Source: Chloroflexi bacterium RBG_13_51_18 (lineage in GTDB: Bacteria; Chloroflexota; Dehalococcoidia; Dehalococcoidales; RBG-16-60-22). Taken from it: a stretch of DNA of 8,822 nt. Position numbers and translations under genes: made by a program. A model generated the notes under the pieces. It did not search any database. It was given only the letters and a program-made list of their open reading frames with translations, and was not told the DNA's origin. Within the stretch, counting starts at the first letter, position 1, and each line of letters opens with the position of its first letter. The stretch lies in contig MGMR01000100.1 in NCBI GenBank assembly GCA_001796495.1, positions 1-8,822 of the forward strand. The letters run 5' to 3'. Below, piece after piece: positions 6,925-8,822 of the stretch.

Positions 6925-6949
6925 AACCCCAATTTATAATCAGGGTTAT
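6925..6949 (-). promoter_or_regulatory. conserved operator-like element upstream of gene 2
   Basis: The 14-mer ATAACCCTGATTAT (minus strand, 6949-6936) ends 41 nt before the -35 box. It overlaps a dyad AACCC (6925-6929), 13 nt, GGGTT (6943-6947). Both are found at exactly the same positions relative to the gene 1 promoter. Confidence 0.6.
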
Positions 6950-6981
6950 TATCCATAGGAAAAACACTCAAGCAAGGCCGG

Positions 6982-8445
6982 CTATGGGGTGGCGCTTATC
7001 ATGTAGTAAACAACGCCATCGAACGTATCATCGAGAATGATACCCAGTTTGAGCCATAAGGTGTTGGTATATACCTCATCGCCAGATTCATCCGTCTGCG
7101 TTCCGGCGCTGTTGATGGTAATAAAAGTTGGATAGGCAGAGATTAATTGCGCAGCGGTTAGATTATCAGTGTCGTCAGCTTTGATGGAAAATTCCATCGA
7201 CCCCGGAACGCCGCCGGTATTCAATGTTGCGTTGCCCAGGCCGCCCATCCAAGTGGGAGCGGCGGCAACTTTTTCATAATAAGGACCATTGGCAATATAC
7301 GTTACGGAAATATCGGTTTGCTTGGTGGCATCGTTAAAGTCCGTGTCCGGAGCAACACTATCCCAGTAAACACTTACCGTGTCCACCGATACTTCGCCAT
7401 ACCAGTTCATTTCAGTATCGCGGAGATAGTCCGAGTTGGTCGCGGAGTTGTAATCAATAGCCTCAGCATAAACATCCCAATCAGCAGCATCGGCGGAGTA
7501 AGTGGCTACCTTGCCGACTTTTAAGGAAAAAACCCAGTCGCCCTTAAGCACAGCATCGCTGGGCTTGCTACACCCTGAAGTATTGATTGCCCAGGTGGTA
7601 CCAACAGTCGAAATATCCCATTCGGGCGCGCCATCCCTGGTCCAAGTAAAAACAGCGCAAGTTTGGGCATCTTCACTAAAACCGGATTCATCCGGGTCGG
7701 TACCAGCGCTGTCATAAAACAATTTGATTTCTACCGCATCTATATGAGACAAGGCTTCCCCATGCCAGACAGGGACGGTTACGGTAGTCCATTCCTGCTG
7801 GGGGGTAAAGGTGGTGGGGTTAACGACAATAGGGTCACTGCCGCTGATTTGCGTGCCTACCAGGGGAAAGGAGGTAAAATCACATTCCAGCCATACGTCC
7901 CAGACACGAACATGGCCGTTATTACTGGCGCCGACCAGGAAGGTGGAAATTTTAACGACGAGCTGCGATAAATCTAAATCATCGGGTATATATACCACGG
8001 GGGAAGTCTCTTTGGCGGTATTCGCCAGCCCCTCTAAAATTATTGTATAGTCGGTACCCCCGTTAATGGAGTAACTGAGGCTCCAGAGGTCTCTGGCGGA
8101 CCCGGTTCCGTTGTTACGGCCGCGGTACAGGATATAAAGCCGACGCTCCGAGTGATTATTGGAAGACGTCTGCCAAGTGTGATACTCAATAGTGGGATCT
8201 GCATTGTTATCGCCTACGCCTACCATATTGTAGGTAGCATCTTCACCTCCGACAGTAGTATCGAAGGCATACGTGGGATCATTGTTTGTGCCACCGGCAG
8301 AGAAGGTGTAATCGGTTGGCTTGAGAATTTCTGTGGTCAGCGCCAGGGCACGGGGAGCGGGTGCAGAAAAAGAAATAAATGTACCAATTAACAAAGCTAC
8401 GGCAACAATACGTATAGTTTTTATTTTACAGAGTCCAATAAACAT
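6982..8445 (-). CDS. gene 1: secreted three-module surface protein, acidic paralogue of gene 2
   Basis: 487 aa. The signal peptide covers about residues 1-35 (MFIGLCKIKTIRIV, hydrophobic core, cleavage near ALA). Module 1 (about 37-191) is related to that of gene 2 but is less conserved and has several short indels; it carries an extra Cys, C188, absent from gene 2. Module 2 (about 196-364) starts VGTQISGSDPIVVNP and holds C263 and C292, plus the acidic loop DSAGTDPDESGFSEDAQ, which could bind Ca2+ (inference). Module 3 (about 365-487) ends YYMISATP. There is no membrane anchor, cell-wall sorting motif or recognisable catalytic motif, so a structural or binding role is more likely than an enzyme. 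It is first in the locus, with its own promoter and a duplicated upstream element. The Shine-Dalgarno is weak (AAGTGG 8457-8452, or GAGG further away). Confidence 0.85.
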   Translation of the reverse strand: MFIGLCKIKTIRIVAVALLIGTFISFSAPAPRALALTTEILKPTDYTFSAGGTNNDPTYAFDTTVGGEDATYNMVGVGDNNADPTIEYHTWQTSSNNHSERRLYILYRGRNNGTGSARDLWSLSYSINGGTDYTIILEGLANTAKETSPVVYIPDDLDLSQLVVKISTFLVGASNNGHVRVWDVWLECDFTSFPLVGTQISGSDPIVVNPTTFTPQQEWTTVTVPVWHGEALSHIDAVEIKLFYDSAGTDPDESGFSEDAQTCAVFTWTRDGAPEWDISTVGTTWAINTSGCSKPSDAVLKGDWVFSLKVGKVATYSADAADWDVYAEAIDYNSATNSDYLRDTEMNWYGEVSVDTVSVYWDSVAPDTDFNDATKQTDISVTYIANGPYYEKVAAAPTWMGGLGNATLNTGGVPGSMEFSIKADDTDNLTAAQLISAYPTFITINSAGTQTDESGDEVYTNTLWLKLGIILDDTFDGVVYYMISATP

Positions 8446-8504
8446 ACTATGCCACTTGCCTCAAAATAATCCATCGCAAATCTTCAGTTATGTTAAACCG
8501 CTTC

Positions 8505-8532
8505 ATTATAGGATGGGATATAATCATGTAAA
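8505..8532 (-). promoter_or_regulatory. promoter of gene 1
   Basis: On the minus strand, TTTACA (8532-8527, 5 of 6 to consensus), a 16-nt spacer and a perfect TATAAT (8510-8505). The start is expected near 8498, giving a leader of about 53 nt. Confidence 0.7.
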
Positions 8533-8562
8533 TTGGAGGCAATATGTACTTTTTAAAGGATA

Positions 8563-8587
8563 AACCCTTATTCATAATCAGGGTTAT
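8563..8587 (-). promoter_or_regulatory. conserved operator-like element upstream of gene 1, proximal copy
   Basis: The 14-mer ATAACCCTGATTAT (minus strand, 8587-8574) ends 41 nt before the -35 box. The dyad AACCC (8563-8567), 13 nt, GGGTT (8581-8585) has the same spacing as at gene 2. Here the symmetry extends further, GATAAACCCT (8559-8568) against AGGGTTATC (8580-8588), with one bulged base. Confidence 0.6.
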
Positions 8588-8593
8588 CAGGGA

Positions 8594-8614
8594 TTATAAT
8601 CAGGGTTATTACCC
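8594..8614 (-). repeat. distal copy of the 14-mer element upstream of gene 1
   Basis: A third exact 14-mer lies at 8596-8609, 22 bp from the proximal copy (about two helical turns). Including its flanks (8594-8614) it matches the gene 2 copy (6934-6954) at 20 of 21 positions, better than the proximal copy does. Confidence 0.65.
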
Positions 8615-8660
8615 AGAAAAAATGAACCAATTGCCCGAAATGCTACAAACGCCAATACAC

Positions 8661-8690
8661 TTGACTCAATACCTGGAAAAAAGCGATAAT
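8661..8690 (+). promoter_or_regulatory. promoter of tRNA-Glu
   Basis: TTGACT (8661-8666), an 18-nt spacer, GATAAT (8685-8690); each hexamer is 5 of 6 to consensus. The start is expected near 8697, about 48 nt before the mature tRNA. It diverges from the gene 1 promoter. Confidence 0.55.
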
Positions 8691-8744
8691 AATATGCGGC
8701 GGCGGAGGGGCGGGATAATATTCAGACAGACAGATATTCTTTAT

Positions 8745-8821
8745 GGCGCATTCGTCTAGCGGCCTAGGACACGTCCCTCTCAAGGACGAGATCACGGGTT
8801 CGAATCCCGTATGCGCTACCA
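8745..8821 (+). tRNA. trnE: tRNA-Glu (anticodon CTC)
   Basis: The acceptor stem is GGCGCAT (8745-8751) with ATGCGCT (8811-8817), with a G-U first pair. The discriminator is A8818 and CCA is encoded at 8819-8821. The anticodon stem CGTCC/GGACG encloses loop CTCTCAA, with anticodon CTC at 8779-8781. The T stem ACGGG/CCCGT encloses TTCGAAT (8799-8805). The D-arm sequence CGTCTAGCGGCCTAGGACA is typical of bacterial tRNA-Glu. Confidence 0.95.
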
Positions 8822-8822
8822 A

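Noticed and set aside
6953..6987. CCATAG/CTATGG inverted repeat at the end of gene 1 as a terminator
   Set aside because: Six pairs with a 23-nt loop, and the T run lies inside the loop rather than after the stem.
8544..8759. 71-codon ORF on the + strand with GGAGG 4 nt before its ATG
   Set aside because: It runs through the gene 1 operator repeats and the tRNA-Glu promoter and ends inside tRNA-Glu. Its start region is not kept in the duplicated gene 2 upstream region, so the ribosome-like site is probably chance.

Overview
The window looks like bacterial chromosome of moderate GC. It has Shine-Dalgarno sites, sigma-70-type promoters and two tRNA genes with encoded CCA. The tRNA-Gln and tRNA-Glu sequences and the style of the exported proteins (FnIII, CARDB-like and NEW3-like modules, short basic C-terminal tails) recall uncultured Dehalococcoidia (Chloroflexota). 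That placement is inference from memory, with no database support.

Left part (1-1472), mostly on the + strand: the 3' end of an AEC-family permease gene; a 74-aa zinc-ribbon protein with its own extended -10 promoter; a convergent 39-aa very basic small ORF on the - strand; a 108-aa protein of unknown function with its own promoter and a candidate hairpin terminator; then tRNA-Gln(TTG) with a near-consensus promoter.

Central part (1545-8445), all on the - strand: five genes for exported proteins, read from right to left. Genes 1 (487 aa) and 2 (483 aa) are close tandem paralogues with an N-terminal beta-rich domain and two further modules. Gene 3 (332 aa from the corrected start) has only the last two modules. 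These three have signal peptides and no C-terminal membrane anchor. Genes 4 (398 aa from the corrected start) and 5 (475 aa) are multi-domain beta-sandwich proteins with a signal peptide, a single C-terminal membrane helix and a basic tail. A reasonable model is a cell-surface assembly made of three related released or matrix subunits and two membrane-anchored partners.

Regulation can partly be read by comparing the two duplicated promoters. Genes 1 and 2 each have a TATAAT box, a -35 hexamer 16 nt upstream, and, exactly 41 nt further upstream, the identical 14-mer ATAACCCTGATTAT, which lies within a conserved AACCC-N13-GGGTT dyad. The rest of the two promoter regions has diverged, so this is a good candidate binding site for a dedicated regulator. 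Gene 1 carries a second 14-mer 22 bp further out. The gap before gene 3 holds four hairpins, three of them abutting, just ahead of its Shine-Dalgarno site.

Right end (8446-8822): the divergent promoter region and tRNA-Glu(CTC) on the + strand. The surface locus is therefore bracketed by two tRNA genes, but no integrase or att repeat is visible.
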